64,000 nt of DNA from Photorhabdus noenieputensis (GCF_018448935.1 NZ_RCWC01000019.1:25187-89186); one strand, 5' to 3'. Positions 45,088 to 55,699 are shown, counted from the stretch's first letter. The notes: generated by a model not told the origin, from the sequence alone. A program made the numbers and translations.

Positions 45088-45923
45088 GTTCTTATTTACC
45101 GTGGCGAATACCCATGATAGACCAGCACTTCTTCGTGGCTCAAATGCACTTCCCTTAGCTGTTCAATCCCTGCCGTAATGCATTCCCCCCTTATAGTCAC
45201 CAATGAGTTCGCGTATACTCAGTTTGATTTCCCTGACAGAATATTTTTAAGCTCTCATTTTTTCAATCAAAGTTTCATAAGGTGTTTTACTTTTCAAGTC
45301 ACCACATAGTCTGTGATATATGTGATTTGTGATAGTGGTAAAACTCCTTCCCCTCCTATTTCAGCTAAATCTGTCTCTTTTAATTTTTTCTCTGATATTG
45401 CCTATATATATTCAATATTAGCAATCCAGTTTTTTTGACGCTATATATCGATGTTGAGCTGAAAAGAGAGGAATATTAATTGCCCTTGTTGTTGCCTGAA
45501 TTTCCCATTTCTATATGAATTCTTTAGTGTTAGATATTTTTTTAGGTGATGGAAATAATACCTTTGGCGGTAAAGAAGCACTTTATTTAAACACAAATAT
45601 CTAATCGTTTAATCGTAAAATATTATATTAATTTGGGTTGCTTAATAGTTGCAGTAGTACTTTTAAATATCACTCTATAACGTAAAAGTTAGATATAAAA
45701 ATCCACTAATAAATAACTTCCCTCCCTAAATTTCGTCATTATTTACTCAAGGTATTATAAAGAACTAAATAATATGATTTAAAAATATGTTTGTATAGAA
45801 ATAATCATATTAATAAATAATTAAAATTATCAATAATTGATATTTAGATATATAGATGGGTGATTATAATCAAAAGTTACTATTAATGAGATTTGCAATA
45901 TAGCGAAAAATAAGGGGCATAAA
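45088..45923. other. Intergenic region with decayed gene pieces upstream of mcf
   Basis: About 840 bases. Near 45096-45190 the minus strand encodes an unbroken peptide ending LREVHLSHEEVLVYHGYSPR, the tail of an unidentified lost gene. At 45247-45336 lies a transposase tail (listed). From about 45400 it is extremely AT-rich and probably contains the mcf promoter, which I cannot place. Confidence 0.5.
45247..45336 (-). pseudogene. Transposase C-terminal scrap (IS3/IS481-like)
   Basis: The minus strand encodes HIYHRLCGDLKSKTPYETLI followed by EKMRA and a stop. The pattern resembles the last residues of DDE integrase-core transposases (HxxLGxxTPxE). Nothing upstream of it remains recognisable. 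Confidence 0.5.
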
Positions 45924-45953
45924 ATGACATTTGCCTTTGACCTTATCGTATAA
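45924..45953 (+). CDS. Possible 9-codon leader before mcf
   Basis: ATG at 45924 has AAGGGG eight bases upstream, a better ribosome site than most genes here, yet the frame MTFAFDLIV stops at once. It ends 22 bases before the likely mcf start. It could be a leader that couples translation into mcf; it may also be chance. Confidence 0.25.
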   Translation: MTFAFDLIV

Positions 45954-45975
45954 AAATAGACAAAGGATCACTGCA

Positions 45976-48900
45976 ATGGTTTCTATATCCAAAGATTTCA
46001 CTAACCTGCTCAATACCCTGATCGATGGACAGATTGAGGCTGCGGGTCGTCAGACCGAATGGTTCAACATGAGTCCTGATGAGCGTACCGACTACATCAG
46101 GCAGGTAGACGAGCGGTTACAGGAAATGCAGCAGAGCACTCTGAGTGTGCTGGCTGCTCAACATTTTCAGATGCAGGACAACCCCGTTTCTGTCGGCGAC
46201 CAGTTGCAGACGCTACAGGAAAGACGGCAGCAGATGAATAATGTGCCTGGCACACCGGCTATCAATGCCTACAAGCAGCAACTGGACCGCGACATCCTGT
46301 TATACCGCCGCCAGCAGACGGCCATAACGCACTTTGACAGCACTTGGCGTAAGGCTTTGGTCATGCTCAACCCCGACGGCTCCAAGCCTCTGAACGTGAC
46401 GACACTGAGAGAAAATGCGGCGGACAAGCAGGCTAAGTTGGATACCGAGATCAAACGTCTGGAACAGCAACTGACCATACAAGTGGCTGATTCCACGTTC
46501 AGCCAAAAATACGTGACGCTGTTTTCCGAGCTACAAGCCTATAAGGACGTCAATGCCCGCTATAACGCCTTGCTCAAGGCATCCTCTACGGAAGAGGCTT
46601 CGGCTCTCGGTGCGTTGACCAAGGTGCCTCAGGCCTCCGATGATCTGCCGGTAAATATTTCATTGCTGATGATGGAGGAGCGGCCTGGTTACATCCGCAT
46701 GAATGTCGCGCTAGTTAATGCCAGCACCGATGGCCGCTTCAAGGACTTTTTCCTGGAGAACGGTCGGCTGGTGGTGCCGACGGACGGGGTACTCAATTTC
46801 TCCTTCGGTACCGCAGCCCGCTCACTGGCCTGGCAACAACAATACCGACTCAAGAGTGAGCCGCCATCTTTTCGCTCGCCGACGTATACGCCAATTCGCT
46901 CGGTGCTGGTCAAAACCGAATTCGTCGAGAAGTACTTCGCCAACTACTTGGTTTCAGAAAGCACCTTGCGCGGAGGCTTCAAGGCGCAGTTGCTGAGTAA
47001 CGGTCGCAAGATGCTGCTGACCAGCGTTGACCGCAAAGTACCGAACCAGATCGGGATTCAGGTGTCCGGTCAGGCTCCGAATACGACCATTACCCGTGAG
47101 GTGCCATTAGCAAGCGCCTTGAGTGACCTGATCAACCAGAATGCGGATATCGCGAGCTTCCAGACTATCGGCCTGGAGGGGTTTCGCCGGAGCAGTTACC
47201 ATCCGGATCGTGATGGACTTTTCGTCAATATCCATGAGCTGGAACGTTCGGTCGGTTTTGCCGGTCGCCAGTACTTGCTGGAAATGCCTCAGGGTAATGA
47301 TTATCTGTCCGCGACGCCTTTTGGCGTGATGAGCGTTGACGGCGACAAGGTTAGTAGCAGTCATTTAAGCAAGGCACAGACTGACACACTGTATCAATAC
47401 AATGCTGCATTTTTCGAGAAGCTGGAGCAACTGCGTGGCGGTGGTACGAAGGTCAGTCGCCTGTTTGAAGGCAGCAGCGAGCGCACCGTGTTCGTGCAGC
47501 AGCTAGTACGTTTGCTTGAACGTAATCACATCACCCCCGCAGGAGTGTTGGTGCCGGAGTACCCCCGTAACAACATGCGCGATATTAAGGGTAATAATTT
47601 GAACAAGGTGCTGTGGGAACAGGCGTTCGCCGCTTCGGTTTGGCAGAGCAGCAATAATGACCCGTTACTGTTTGGGCTGGCGACGAGATTGGTGAAAAAC
47701 CCGGCTGTGGTCAAGGTCCTGCAAAATGGCTATGTGCAAAGTGACATCGCTCAGGCCAAGGAGCTACTGGCACCGCTGTACGAACAATGGCGTACTCGGG
47801 CCATCGAAGCGGAAATCCAGCGGGTCGCCAGCGCTAATGCAACACAGCATCCAAGTAACCCGAAAGTACATGTTTTCGATCAGGCAGAGGTTGAACGTTC
47901 GCTGGATGGCAAGTTGCTCACCCTGTTGTTGACAGGTCCTCAGGGCCTTGAGAATGCCGATGCGCAACTGCGTTCGGTGGTTGAGGCGGCGCTGTTGAGT
48001 AATGAAGGCAGGAGCCTGCGCAAACAGATTTTGTTCCATGCCTTGCGCCCGGTAGCCGATAGCTTTTCCAAAGCCGCAGTCCCGGTTAATCCTCACGTTG
48101 AACTGGGTGCCAGCAAAGTTATGATCAATAACCGGTTGAATCAGCCTGACCCGTATCTGATCCTCAATACCAGCTCTGAGGAACAAGTGCATCACGATGA
48201 TTCGTACCTAATCAAAGATGATAAGTACCGCAGCTACAACCAGTTCCGTCCGGACCCCAAGAATGACGCCACACGTTATATGAATGACCTAGACACTCCG
48301 TTCGTGGGGGGGATTTCCGGGACCACCCAGACGGTCAGCAATGCCTTGCCGGAATTGTTCGGTGGCGTGTTGAGCGTCAAGCAGTACTGGCAATTCCAGA
48401 TGGCCAATGCGGCCTTCATGATACGTAACGGCTATCATTCGTTCTTCGAAACCTTCTATGTCGCTGCGCGTTATGAACCTGAGGGGGCGGACAGTATCGG
48501 CAAGGAGATGTTGCGGATGTTCGACAAATATCGTGCCGAAGGCAGCAAGAAGGCGTTGCTGGGTAAGTTATATGACGGAGTGATGGCGCGAGTCTTGCCG
48601 ATCATCAATCAGGGTTTGCCGGCGGTTGACGAGTTCTATCCACCGCGCTTTACTCGCATTGGTCCAAGGCCGGCACTGTTGGGGCAGGCGGTGAAGGATC
48701 TCGAACTCAAGGCCGGGCTAGCGTCTGTAGTTGATGGGTTTGAGCCCCGTCAAGGCAGCGCAGATATCCATCAGTTTGCCACTGATTCTACATTGTTTGC
48801 CAAAACCCACACCATCAGTGCTGAGGCGCTGATCAGGTCAGGACGCCTACCGGCAGAGGGGAGCGTCCAGTTGGTGAAGATTGGGTCAGGCTTGTATGAA

Positions 48901-51900
48901 CTCGAATACACGGAGAAAAGCGCTAATGACATATCCTCAAGCAGTGTGTCGGCGTACTTCCTCGGCTACAACGGCCCGAACCAAGCCAATGCGGTACCCG
49001 CCTATGTGGACATTCCCAAGCAGGCGGCTGCGGGGAGTTTTCTGTTCACCGGTACTATGTCGGGCGGCTCGCTGGTGGTGACTAGTCTCGATGCCAATAC
49101 CTATCGGGTCTACCACGATGGTCGAATCAACAGTTCGCTGCTATACGACAACGTGGTGATGGCAGTGGACTACAAAGATTACCAGGTAACTGCCACTACC
49201 GAAGGTCTCGCTGCGGCATACATGCAGTACATTAATAACGAATGGCAGTTGGTGTTCCAGCGTCAGGAGTATCAGCGAGACGGCCAGATGCTCCGGCTAA
49301 GGTCGCGTGATGACAAGGAGCCGCTCTCGATCCAGGTGGCGGACAGTCAAGTGGTTGAACGAAATGAGGCTCAATTTGCCACTTACCGTGAGCAAGTTCA
49401 CCAACGACTAAAGAAAGTAGCTGCCCAGTTCGGGGTGTCAGTCGAAGGGATCACCGAGGGTGTATACACAGAGGGTGAGTTTTCTCTTGATCATCCGGCG
49501 ATTGCTGCATGGGCCAAGCTGTGCGCTGAGGTTTATGACAGGCTCAACGCTGATACCAAGCAATTGGTGGACAAGCGAAACAAACTCTATGAAAACCGAC
49601 GCAATACCATTCGGCGCGACTTAATTGACCAACAGATAAAGCAGCTCAATATCACTCTGGAATACTACAAGGCGCAATACGATACGGTTCTGCGTGAAGC
49701 GGGCTTTGTCGAACAAAGCTGGCTCTGGCAGCAGATCAAGGCCAAAAACGGCAGCGCTGCGGTGGTACGAATCGATGATACAGCCATTCAAGGCGGGGGT
49801 AAGCAGCGCACCAATAGCGTGGGTGAACGTTACGCTATCTCTGAGTCCTATCAGCGTGGGGCATCAGGCACTGGGTTCAGCGATGGCTTACGTAACTTCC
49901 GTGAGATTGAGATCCCCGGGGTAGATGACAAAATGTCGGCCTTGGAGATGAAGCGTCTATTTCTTGAGGGAAAACTCACCCCTGAACAACGGGGTGCCTT
50001 GAGCGGTCGCATCACAGAAGCTAGTCGGGCTGAGTACATCGAGAAGGTGCTGCGGCAGACTGCGGTATTCAGTGAGGATTTCCATGACGCTGGTAGTATT
50101 TTCGACCACTTGGTACCACAGGACTTTTATCTGTCGTTGGTCGGTGACCGATCCGGTGGCCGTTGCTACCCTTTGGTCAGGGCTATGGCTGTGGCATTGG
50201 CCAGTCGCGGCGAGTCCGGCATCAACAGTCTGGTGCAAAAGCTGTTCTTCGCCGCTGCTGACCCGCAGGCAGGCAGTTCCATGCTGCTCAGGAACAGCCT
50301 GATCAGGCTACACTCCAATATTGAAGCTGTTCAGGCTTCCAAGGAGCTGGGGCAGTTCGGATTGTCCGAAGTGGTATCGCGGCTGGCTGAAACGACCGGA
50401 ACCTCGATGTTCGCGCTCAATACCCAGAATCATTCGATGATGGTAGGGAGCGCTGCCACGACCGAAGGCCGTCGCTACTACTTCTATGACCCGAACGTCG
50501 GGATCTTTGCTTTCGACAACACCAGAAGTCTGTCTAGGGCTATGGAGCAACACTTAGTGGGGCGTAGACTGGCCGTGCACTATGGCTCGTTCGGCAGCAA
50601 GTTGGTGCCGACCTTCAACCTGATTGAGATCGATACCGCCAAGATGGCTGAGGTGCCTGTGGGTAATGGCCTGAACGTAGCCGACTTGACCCGATTCGAG
50701 GAACTGTCCAGTGTCATCGGGCAGCGGCACCAGGTCGAGCAGGCGGTGAGTGTACAAGGACGGGTCATGGAGGACTTACGACTGGGCACCGCGTTGAGGA
50801 CCTTTGATGCTGAGCAATGGGGCGCACGGTTCGAAGCCGCTAGTACCCGGCTGGCGCAAGAGCACCAACTGGACAGCCGTTGGCTACCGATCATCGCCAC
50901 AACGGAAGATTTGGGGGAAGGTCGCTATCAGGTCCAGTTCATCAACCGTGACCAACCCGAGCAAATCCGCAGGTTAGCTACTGACGATAGCACCTTTATC
51001 GAATTCCGGCGCTTCGTTGATGAGCACATGAGTGTGTTAAACGAACACTTTACTCTGGAGCATGGTCGAATGCGGCCTCGCGGTGGGGTTGGCGAGGCCG
51101 CACCTGTGGATGGGTTGAATGCCGGATTCGCGGTCCAGACACTGATCCAGTGGTTTTCTGACAAGAGCCGCCACAATGCTGCAAGCGGAGTGGTTTCGCC
51201 TGATTTGGCCACTGCGCTCAAGGTTCACAGTTACCTCAACTTTGTCCAGATGGCTCACAGTGGTGTGCAGGACGTAGCTAAGGTCACTGAACTGGTGCGT
51301 ACGGCGCTGCGCGGCGAAGTGGTAGCCGCCGAAACCTCGTTAAAGGACTTTGCTTCGAATCTGGGCCATACCGTCAACGAAGGTGCCGGTGTGTTGTTTG
51401 GCGGAGTCATGGTCGGTTTGGATGCTTATGAGCTGGCCCACGCTGAGAATGATGTGCAGAAAGCCGTATTTGGTACCCAGTTAGCGTTCGACTCGGCCAG
51501 TTTTGTCACCGGCGCAGCCGGAGTGGGGGCTGGGTTGATCGGTGCTTCGACAGCCGGGGCGGTACTCGGTGGGGCCGGAGTGATCCTTGGCGGGCTGGCG
51601 GTGGGCTTTACCGCACTGGCGCAGGCCTTTGGTGCGGTGGCCGAGGATGCCAAGGCGGTGGGCCATTACTTTGATATGGTCGACAAAGCGTACAAAGGCA
51701 ATGGCTATCGATATGACAACGAGAAACAGGTGCTGGTGCCTTTGGCTGGTGCGGTGATCAAAACTGTAGATCTGCGCAAAAATCAAATTGACTTCGACAG
51801 TCAGTACATTTATCGCACCCATTCGGGTTCTACCGGTTCGGGGGAAATCAATTACTTCTTCTGGGTCGGTGACTTTCCGCGAATGGTCCACGACCGTGGT

Positions 51901-54753
51901 CAGGCGATCGAGGTACGCAGCGGCATTGGTTATAAGGATGTCTCCCGACCTCTTGAACACGGCGACAGCAACGTTGTGATCTTGCCGGGCACACCCAAGT
52001 CCTACATCAACTACGAATACATGTTGCTTCCCGGTGCCACAACTCGCCACGATGCTGGCTTCGACGTGATCCGCAGGCTTGAGGAAGACAAGCGGTTCGA
52101 CTACGACTTCTACATCTTTCCGGGGGAGCAAACAATCCGCAGGATTCATCATGAGTACGTTGACACCCTGATTGAAGTGATGCTCGATCAGCGCAACCGG
52201 CAACTCGTGGTCCCCGAACTGCCTAAGGAGCTGCACGGCTTTCTGCGCTATGAGATCAAGGGGGCGGGTGGCGAATACCTGATCGGCCTCAATGAAGGTA
52301 CCCGGGTTAAGCTTATGAGCGATGTTGCTAGTACGTGGATCATCGACAGCAGCTTGCTTGCTAGTGACAACATCCGCGTGTCGAAGAACCAGTTGGTGGT
52401 CGGCGGGGTTGTGGTAGAACTCATTCCTGCCCTGAATGAGCAGGTATTGATAGTCAACGGCAAAGGTGATGTGCGCAAAGTTGATTTCGCTAACCTGACA
52501 GCCCAGGTGGTGAGCGAAGATGCGAGCAAGTGGCAGGTGCCGGGCCATAGCATCGAGCAGCACCTAAGTGAACTTGCCAAGGCGCATCAGCTACATGGAC
52601 AGTACGTGGTGGTGGAGAACTACAGCCACAACGGGCGAGGTGTCGGCCGAGCGTTCTACGATGTAACCAAAGAACGGATGCTGTTCACCGATACCACCAA
52701 TGAACAGGCTAAGCATGCTCAATTGGGTGCGGTGATAGGCAATTATGCCTATTTCTACGACGCCGACAATGCGGTGGCGTGGCGGGTAGACATCGCCACT
52801 GGACAGGTCGACGCGCAGTTTGAGCCTTGGTTTAACAATAATGCGGGCAAGATCAGTCGGTTATGGCAGGAGGGAGATGCAGTCTACCTAGCGCGCCGTT
52901 ATCGGCTAAAAGAGAGGGAGGCTGAGTTGAGCTATCGGATACTCGGTGACCGAATGGAGTTGGTGAGTGCGGTGGGTGATGATGAGTTGCTTCAGCGTTC
53001 GGCACGCACTGATCGGCATGGTGATGAGCTTGAGGTTATACTCCAGGGCTACAAGAGCAATAGTACTCAGCGCGGGACACTAATGTATACATTGGGGGCA
53101 CGGCTGATCCAGCCGACCAGTGCGGCGCTGGTCACGGTGTTTGGTGTGGATGCGGCTGGTGTGCCGCACCGCTATTGGATACGCACCAGCGACGGTACGT
53201 TAATCAAGCCGAATCTGGCACCACCAGCGGATCAGACCTTGCACTTCGAAGCACACGAGCAGACCCGCAGTGCCTGGCAGATCCCGGCCGATCTGGTGTT
53301 GGCGGGGAGCATGCCGCAGCCTGGCGGCAAGGAAGTATTTTTCTTCTACAGTAAGGAGCAGAAGACACTGTTCCGCCAGGAAGGGCCAGGGCAGGCGGTA
53401 CTTAACGCCAACCAGCCGAGTGCATTGCGGGTTACCACACCTGCACTGGCTAACGTGATTAATTTGAACGATCACTTGGTCGTGATGACCGAGGATGGAC
53501 GTGTGGCCCTGCTTGATACACAGGGACAGCTTAGTTACGCAGCGGTTAACGAGCATTGGCTTAAGGGGTGTACCCACTGGTGGCAGGACTTGGCCAGTGT
53601 CACCGACGGCGGAGCTACCCTGGCGGTGTTCGGGGTTAAAGGTATCGACGGCAAGAGCCTATTGCCAGTGTGGTACCACAACGGTCAGGTAGTCGTCGCT
53701 TCGGCCCCCCTGCAAGACAAACATCCGCAGTTCTTAGGTTTTGAAGCGGATGGCTCCGGTGCGCGACTGTTCGAACCCGCCAGCGGCAAGTTGTATCGTC
53801 AGCCGCCTATGACTGCCGATGCGTTGGCTGCTGCATTTGGTACCGATGAGGTGCTTGAAGTTTCCGCGCAGCTTCCCGCAGCCAGCGAGTTGGAACCTGA
53901 ACTGCACTTCAAGGCGGCGGAACAAGTTGATGCCGGGCTACGCCTGACTACCGTCAAAGGTGAGATCTTGTTGCGAACCAATGACGGCAAATTGCAGTTG
54001 GTTGCTGTCGACAAAGAGTGGCAACAGGGCAACCTCACCCGTTTGTCACAGGCACTTGCTGAGGTTGTCGGCCAATGGCGAGCTAAAGGCGTGCTGACCT
54101 TGCAAGGCGATGGCATACAAGGCTGGTTCGATATCGGTAGTGGTCAGGTGTTCTCCAGAGGTGGCATTCCTGCTACGGAAAACCTGCGTTTTATCGGAAT
54201 TGCTGCTGGGAAGAAGGGCGCATACGTGTACAGCCCAACAGACCAGGTGTTGTACCAAGTCAAGGATGGCGGTGCGCAGAAGCTGAACCATTACGCCGGT
54301 GTCGAGCGCATTGGTTCGTCGTTGTTGCTTCAGGGGGGAGGCAAGGGCGATCTGATACCACTGCTGATCGCCGGTGTCGACAGCGTGGTGTTGCATGGTA
54401 GTGCCGGTAGCGATACCTATCGCCTCAGCCAGATGATGTGGTCGCATTATCGCACGGTCGTTATTGACAACGATGACCCGGGCCAGGTTCTAGACCGCTT
54501 GATCATGTCGGTGGTTGATGTGGAAAAAATCCTCGTTAGCCGCCACGAGGATGACTTGATGTTGACTGACTCGGCTAATGGCACGGCCTTGGTGATGCGT
54601 AAGGTGTTCGGTAAACAGGCGGTGACGCACCAGCATTTGCAAATTGAGCTGGAAGGTTCCTCGTCGGTGATTAGTGTTAATCACTTGGTCAAGGGTTTTG
54701 CCAGAATAGGAGCAGCCAAAGTTGGTTTGTTCGATCTGTCTTGGGTCATTTAG
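45976..54753 (+). CDS. mcf1: Mcf-type insecticidal toxin (Makes caterpillars floppy) with C58 protease and TcdA/TcdB-like pore region
   Basis: 2925 residues from ATG 45976 (MVSISKDFTNLLNTLIDGQ), with AAAGGA upstream; an in-frame TTG at 45931 would add 15 residues. The size fits Mcf1 (about 2.9 k residues), not the shorter Mcf2. An N-terminal effector region of about 1300 residues leads to a YopT/C58-type cysteine protease: Cys1397 in GGRCYPLVRA, His1486 in NHSMMVG, Asp1505 in YDPNVGIFAF. Next is a TcdA/TcdB-like pore region from about 1714, with a glycine-alanine hydrophobic stretch near 1840-1890 and ELPKELHGFLRYEIKGAGGEY near 2080. A beta-rich C-terminus follows. Mcf1 is known to enter insect cells and cut itself with host Arf help. 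GC is much higher than in the flanks. Confidence 0.88.
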   Translation: MVSISKDFTNLLNTLIDGQIEAAGRQTEWFNMSPDERTDYIRQVDERLQEMQQSTLSVLAAQHFQMQDNPVSVGDQLQTLQERRQQMNNVPGTPAINAYKQQLDRDILLYRRQQTAITHFDSTWRKALVMLNPDGSKPLNVTTLRENAADKQAKLDTEIKRLEQQLTIQVADSTFSQKYVTLFSELQAYKDVNARYNALLKASSTEEASALGALTKVPQASDDLPVNISLLMMEERPGYIRMNVALVNASTDGRFKDFFLENGRLVVPTDGVLNFSFGTAARSLAWQQQYRLKSEPPSFRSPTYTPIRSVLVKTEFVEKYFANYLVSESTLRGGFKAQLLSNGRKMLLTSVDRKVPNQIGIQVSGQAPNTTITREVPLASALSDLINQNADIASFQTIGLEGFRRSSYHPDRDGLFVNIHELERSVGFAGRQYLLEMPQGNDYLSATPFGVMSVDGDKVSSSHLSKAQTDTLYQYNAAFFEKLEQLRGGGTKVSRLFEGSSERTVFVQQLVRLLERNHITPAGVLVPEYPRNNMRDIKGNNLNKVLWEQAFAASVWQSSNNDPLLFGLATRLVKNPAVVKVLQNGYVQSDIAQAKELLAPLYEQWRTRAIEAEIQRVASANATQHPSNPKVHVFDQAEVERSLDGKLLTLLLTGPQGLENADAQLRSVVEAALLSNEGRSLRKQILFHALRPVADSFSKAAVPVNPHVELGASKVMINNRLNQPDPYLILNTSSEEQVHHDDSYLIKDDKYRSYNQFRPDPKNDATRYMNDLDTPFVGGISGTTQTVSNALPELFGGVLSVKQYWQFQMANAAFMIRNGYHSFFETFYVAARYEPEGADSIGKEMLRMFDKYRAEGSKKALLGKLYDGVMARVLPIINQGLPAVDEFYPPRFTRIGPRPALLGQAVKDLELKAGLASVVDGFEPRQGSADIHQFATDSTLFAKTHTISAEALIRSGRLPAEGSVQLVKIGSGLYELEYTEKSANDISSSSVSAYFLGYNGPNQANAVPAYVDIPKQAAAGSFLFTGTMSGGSLVVTSLDANTYRVYHDGRINSSLLYDNVVMAVDYKDYQVTATTEGLAAAYMQYINNEWQLVFQRQEYQRDGQMLRLRSRDDKEPLSIQVADSQVVERNEAQFATYREQVHQRLKKVAAQFGVSVEGITEGVYTEGEFSLDHPAIAAWAKLCAEVYDRLNADTKQLVDKRNKLYENRRNTIRRDLIDQQIKQLNITLEYYKAQYDTVLREAGFVEQSWLWQQIKAKNGSAAVVRIDDTAIQGGGKQRTNSVGERYAISESYQRGASGTGFSDGLRNFREIEIPGVDDKMSALEMKRLFLEGKLTPEQRGALSGRITEASRAEYIEKVLRQTAVFSEDFHDAGSIFDHLVPQDFYLSLVGDRSGGRCYPLVRAMAVALASRGESGINSLVQKLFFAAADPQAGSSMLLRNSLIRLHSNIEAVQASKELGQFGLSEVVSRLAETTGTSMFALNTQNHSMMVGSAATTEGRRYYFYDPNVGIFAFDNTRSLSRAMEQHLVGRRLAVHYGSFGSKLVPTFNLIEIDTAKMAEVPVGNGLNVADLTRFEELSSVIGQRHQVEQAVSVQGRVMEDLRLGTALRTFDAEQWGARFEAASTRLAQEHQLDSRWLPIIATTEDLGEGRYQVQFINRDQPEQIRRLATDDSTFIEFRRFVDEHMSVLNEHFTLEHGRMRPRGGVGEAAPVDGLNAGFAVQTLIQWFSDKSRHNAASGVVSPDLATALKVHSYLNFVQMAHSGVQDVAKVTELVRTALRGEVVAAETSLKDFASNLGHTVNEGAGVLFGGVMVGLDAYELAHAENDVQKAVFGTQLAFDSASFVTGAAGVGAGLIGASTAGAVLGGAGVILGGLAVGFTALAQAFGAVAEDAKAVGHYFDMVDKAYKGNGYRYDNEKQVLVPLAGAVIKTVDLRKNQIDFDSQYIYRTHSGSTGSGEINYFFWVGDFPRMVHDRGQAIEVRSGIGYKDVSRPLEHGDSNVVILPGTPKSYINYEYMLLPGATTRHDAGFDVIRRLEEDKRFDYDFYIFPGEQTIRRIHHEYVDTLIEVMLDQRNRQLVVPELPKELHGFLRYEIKGAGGEYLIGLNEGTRVKLMSDVASTWIIDSSLLASDNIRVSKNQLVVGGVVVELIPALNEQVLIVNGKGDVRKVDFANLTAQVVSEDASKWQVPGHSIEQHLSELAKAHQLHGQYVVVENYSHNGRGVGRAFYDVTKERMLFTDTTNEQAKHAQLGAVIGNYAYFYDADNAVAWRVDIATGQVDAQFEPWFNNNAGKISRLWQEGDAVYLARRYRLKEREAELSYRILGDRMELVSAVGDDELLQRSARTDRHGDELEVILQGYKSNSTQRGTLMYTLGARLIQPTSAALVTVFGVDAAGVPHRYWIRTSDGTLIKPNLAPPADQTLHFEAHEQTRSAWQIPADLVLAGSMPQPGGKEVFFFYSKEQKTLFRQEGPGQAVLNANQPSALRVTTPALANVINLNDHLVVMTEDGRVALLDTQGQLSYAAVNEHWLKGCTHWWQDLASVTDGGATLAVFGVKGIDGKSLLPVWYHNGQVVVASAPLQDKHPQFLGFEADGSGARLFEPASGKLYRQPPMTADALAAAFGTDEVLEVSAQLPAASELEPELHFKAAEQVDAGLRLTTVKGEILLRTNDGKLQLVAVDKEWQQGNLTRLSQALAEVVGQWRAKGVLTLQGDGIQGWFDIGSGQVFSRGGIPATENLRFIGIAAGKKGAYVYSPTDQVLYQVKDGGAQKLNHYAGVERIGSSLLLQGGGKGDLIPLLIAGVDSVVLHGSAGSDTYRLSQMMWSHYRTVVIDNDDPGQVLDRLIMSVVDVEKILVSRHEDDLMLTDSANGTALVMRKVFGKQAVTHQHLQIELEGSSSVISVNHLVKGFARIGAAKVGLFDLSWVI

Positions 54754-54917
54754 TAGTTGGTGATGCTGGTGGATATTGTCGCCTCGGTCACGGACGCGAA
54801 GGTGCTAGCATAGCTAAGTTGGGCGGGAAGATGGCGTTCACGAGAACCTGCCGCAAAGCCGTCAAACTGGCAGGCGGTACCGATAACTTCACTGTCTTGA
54901 GTTAGCAGGAGAAACCA

Positions 54918-54942
54918 CAGGAAGGGTGTAAATCCCTTCCTG
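54918..54942 (+). terminator. Hairpin downstream of mcf
   Basis: CAGGAAGGG and CCCTTCCTG form a perfect 9-bp stem with a 7-base loop, 165 bases after the mcf stop. TCTCTGG follows rather than a pure T-run, so termination strength is uncertain. Confidence 0.6.
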
Positions 54943-54953
54943 TCTCTGGGCTC

Positions 54954-55323
54954 TGGTCGAATCATTCCTTCTGTAGCAGCAGATCATAATCAAATCCATC
55001 GAAGGCTTGCGGTCAAGTTATTGCAAGGTGGTACTGAAAGGTATTCCCAGAATAGTAAGATTGCGTATTTGCTAGAGCGTGGGTTGATGTTGTATATCGA
55101 TGCTGATCCAGAGAGAAGAATGTTAGTCGGATAAAACAGAATATTCTCGCTGTTGGCTGAACTTATTTTTTCTACATAAACTCCTTGTCACAAGATAGGG
55201 AGTTTTTTTGAACTGATGCAATCTTTTATAACTAGCTCTATTTTGATTAATAATAAGAATAGCTGAGCAATCAATAAACAACACGGTTTCACCACAGTGT
55301 AACTGTCGATGGCAGTTCGGATA
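54954..55323. other. Gap after mcf with a possible gene-tail remnant
   Basis: From 54976 to 55133 the plus strand has an open frame ending KIAYLLERGLMLYIDADPER followed by RMLVG and stop, with no start codon. It looks like the tail of an unidentified lost gene. The rest up to the ERIC copy is AT-rich and unrecognised. Confidence 0.35.
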
Positions 55324-55446
55324 TATACCCGTCATCTTTCAAGCTGCTTCTTTGTTGGCTGCACTCACCCCGGTTACATAGTTATCTATGCTCCCGGGGA
55401 TTCGCTCCCTTGCCGTCGCGATGTAACTTGAAATCCATAGGGTATA
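55324..55446 (-). repeat. ERIC element, inverted (123 bp)
   Basis: TATACCCGTCATCTTTCAAG to CCATAGGGTATA, an inverted copy with the same 4-base loss in the core (GCACTCACCCCGG) as the copy at 43443. Confidence 0.92.
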
Positions 55447-55699
55447 ACAACATTAAGTTAATTAGCTCGTCGCCTTCTCCCAATACTTTTTTAGGTTTGT
55501 GATGAAGATTCCGTCCCGTTTCAGGTGTGAAACGCTAACCACACATTGGATATGTTCTATATTGTTATTATTTTATTCCTGCCCTTTTGCGTGTTTTTTC
55601 AGATATTGTCCAGTCTGTGCTCAAAATAACTTTCTCATTGGGGATCATAAGGGTTAAATTCGGATTTGACTTTAGATGTGACGTTGGATTGGAATATCT

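Noticed and set aside
45931..45975. TTG start for mcf giving 2940 residues
   Set aside because: No ribosome site at proper distance, while ATG 45976 has AAAGGA eight bases upstream.
51481..52563. 360-residue minus-strand open frame within mcf
   Set aside because: It is the antisense of the coding strand of mcf in a GC-rich gene where such shadows are common; it has no recognised motif or ribosome site.
54750..54965. 71-residue minus frame converging on mcf
   Set aside because: GC content is similar to mcf and the end looks somewhat protein-like, but it overlaps the mcf stop, contains the hairpin and shows no known motif.
55123..55335. 70-residue minus frame near the inverted ERIC
   Set aside because: Starts inside the ERIC element and has no recognisable domain.
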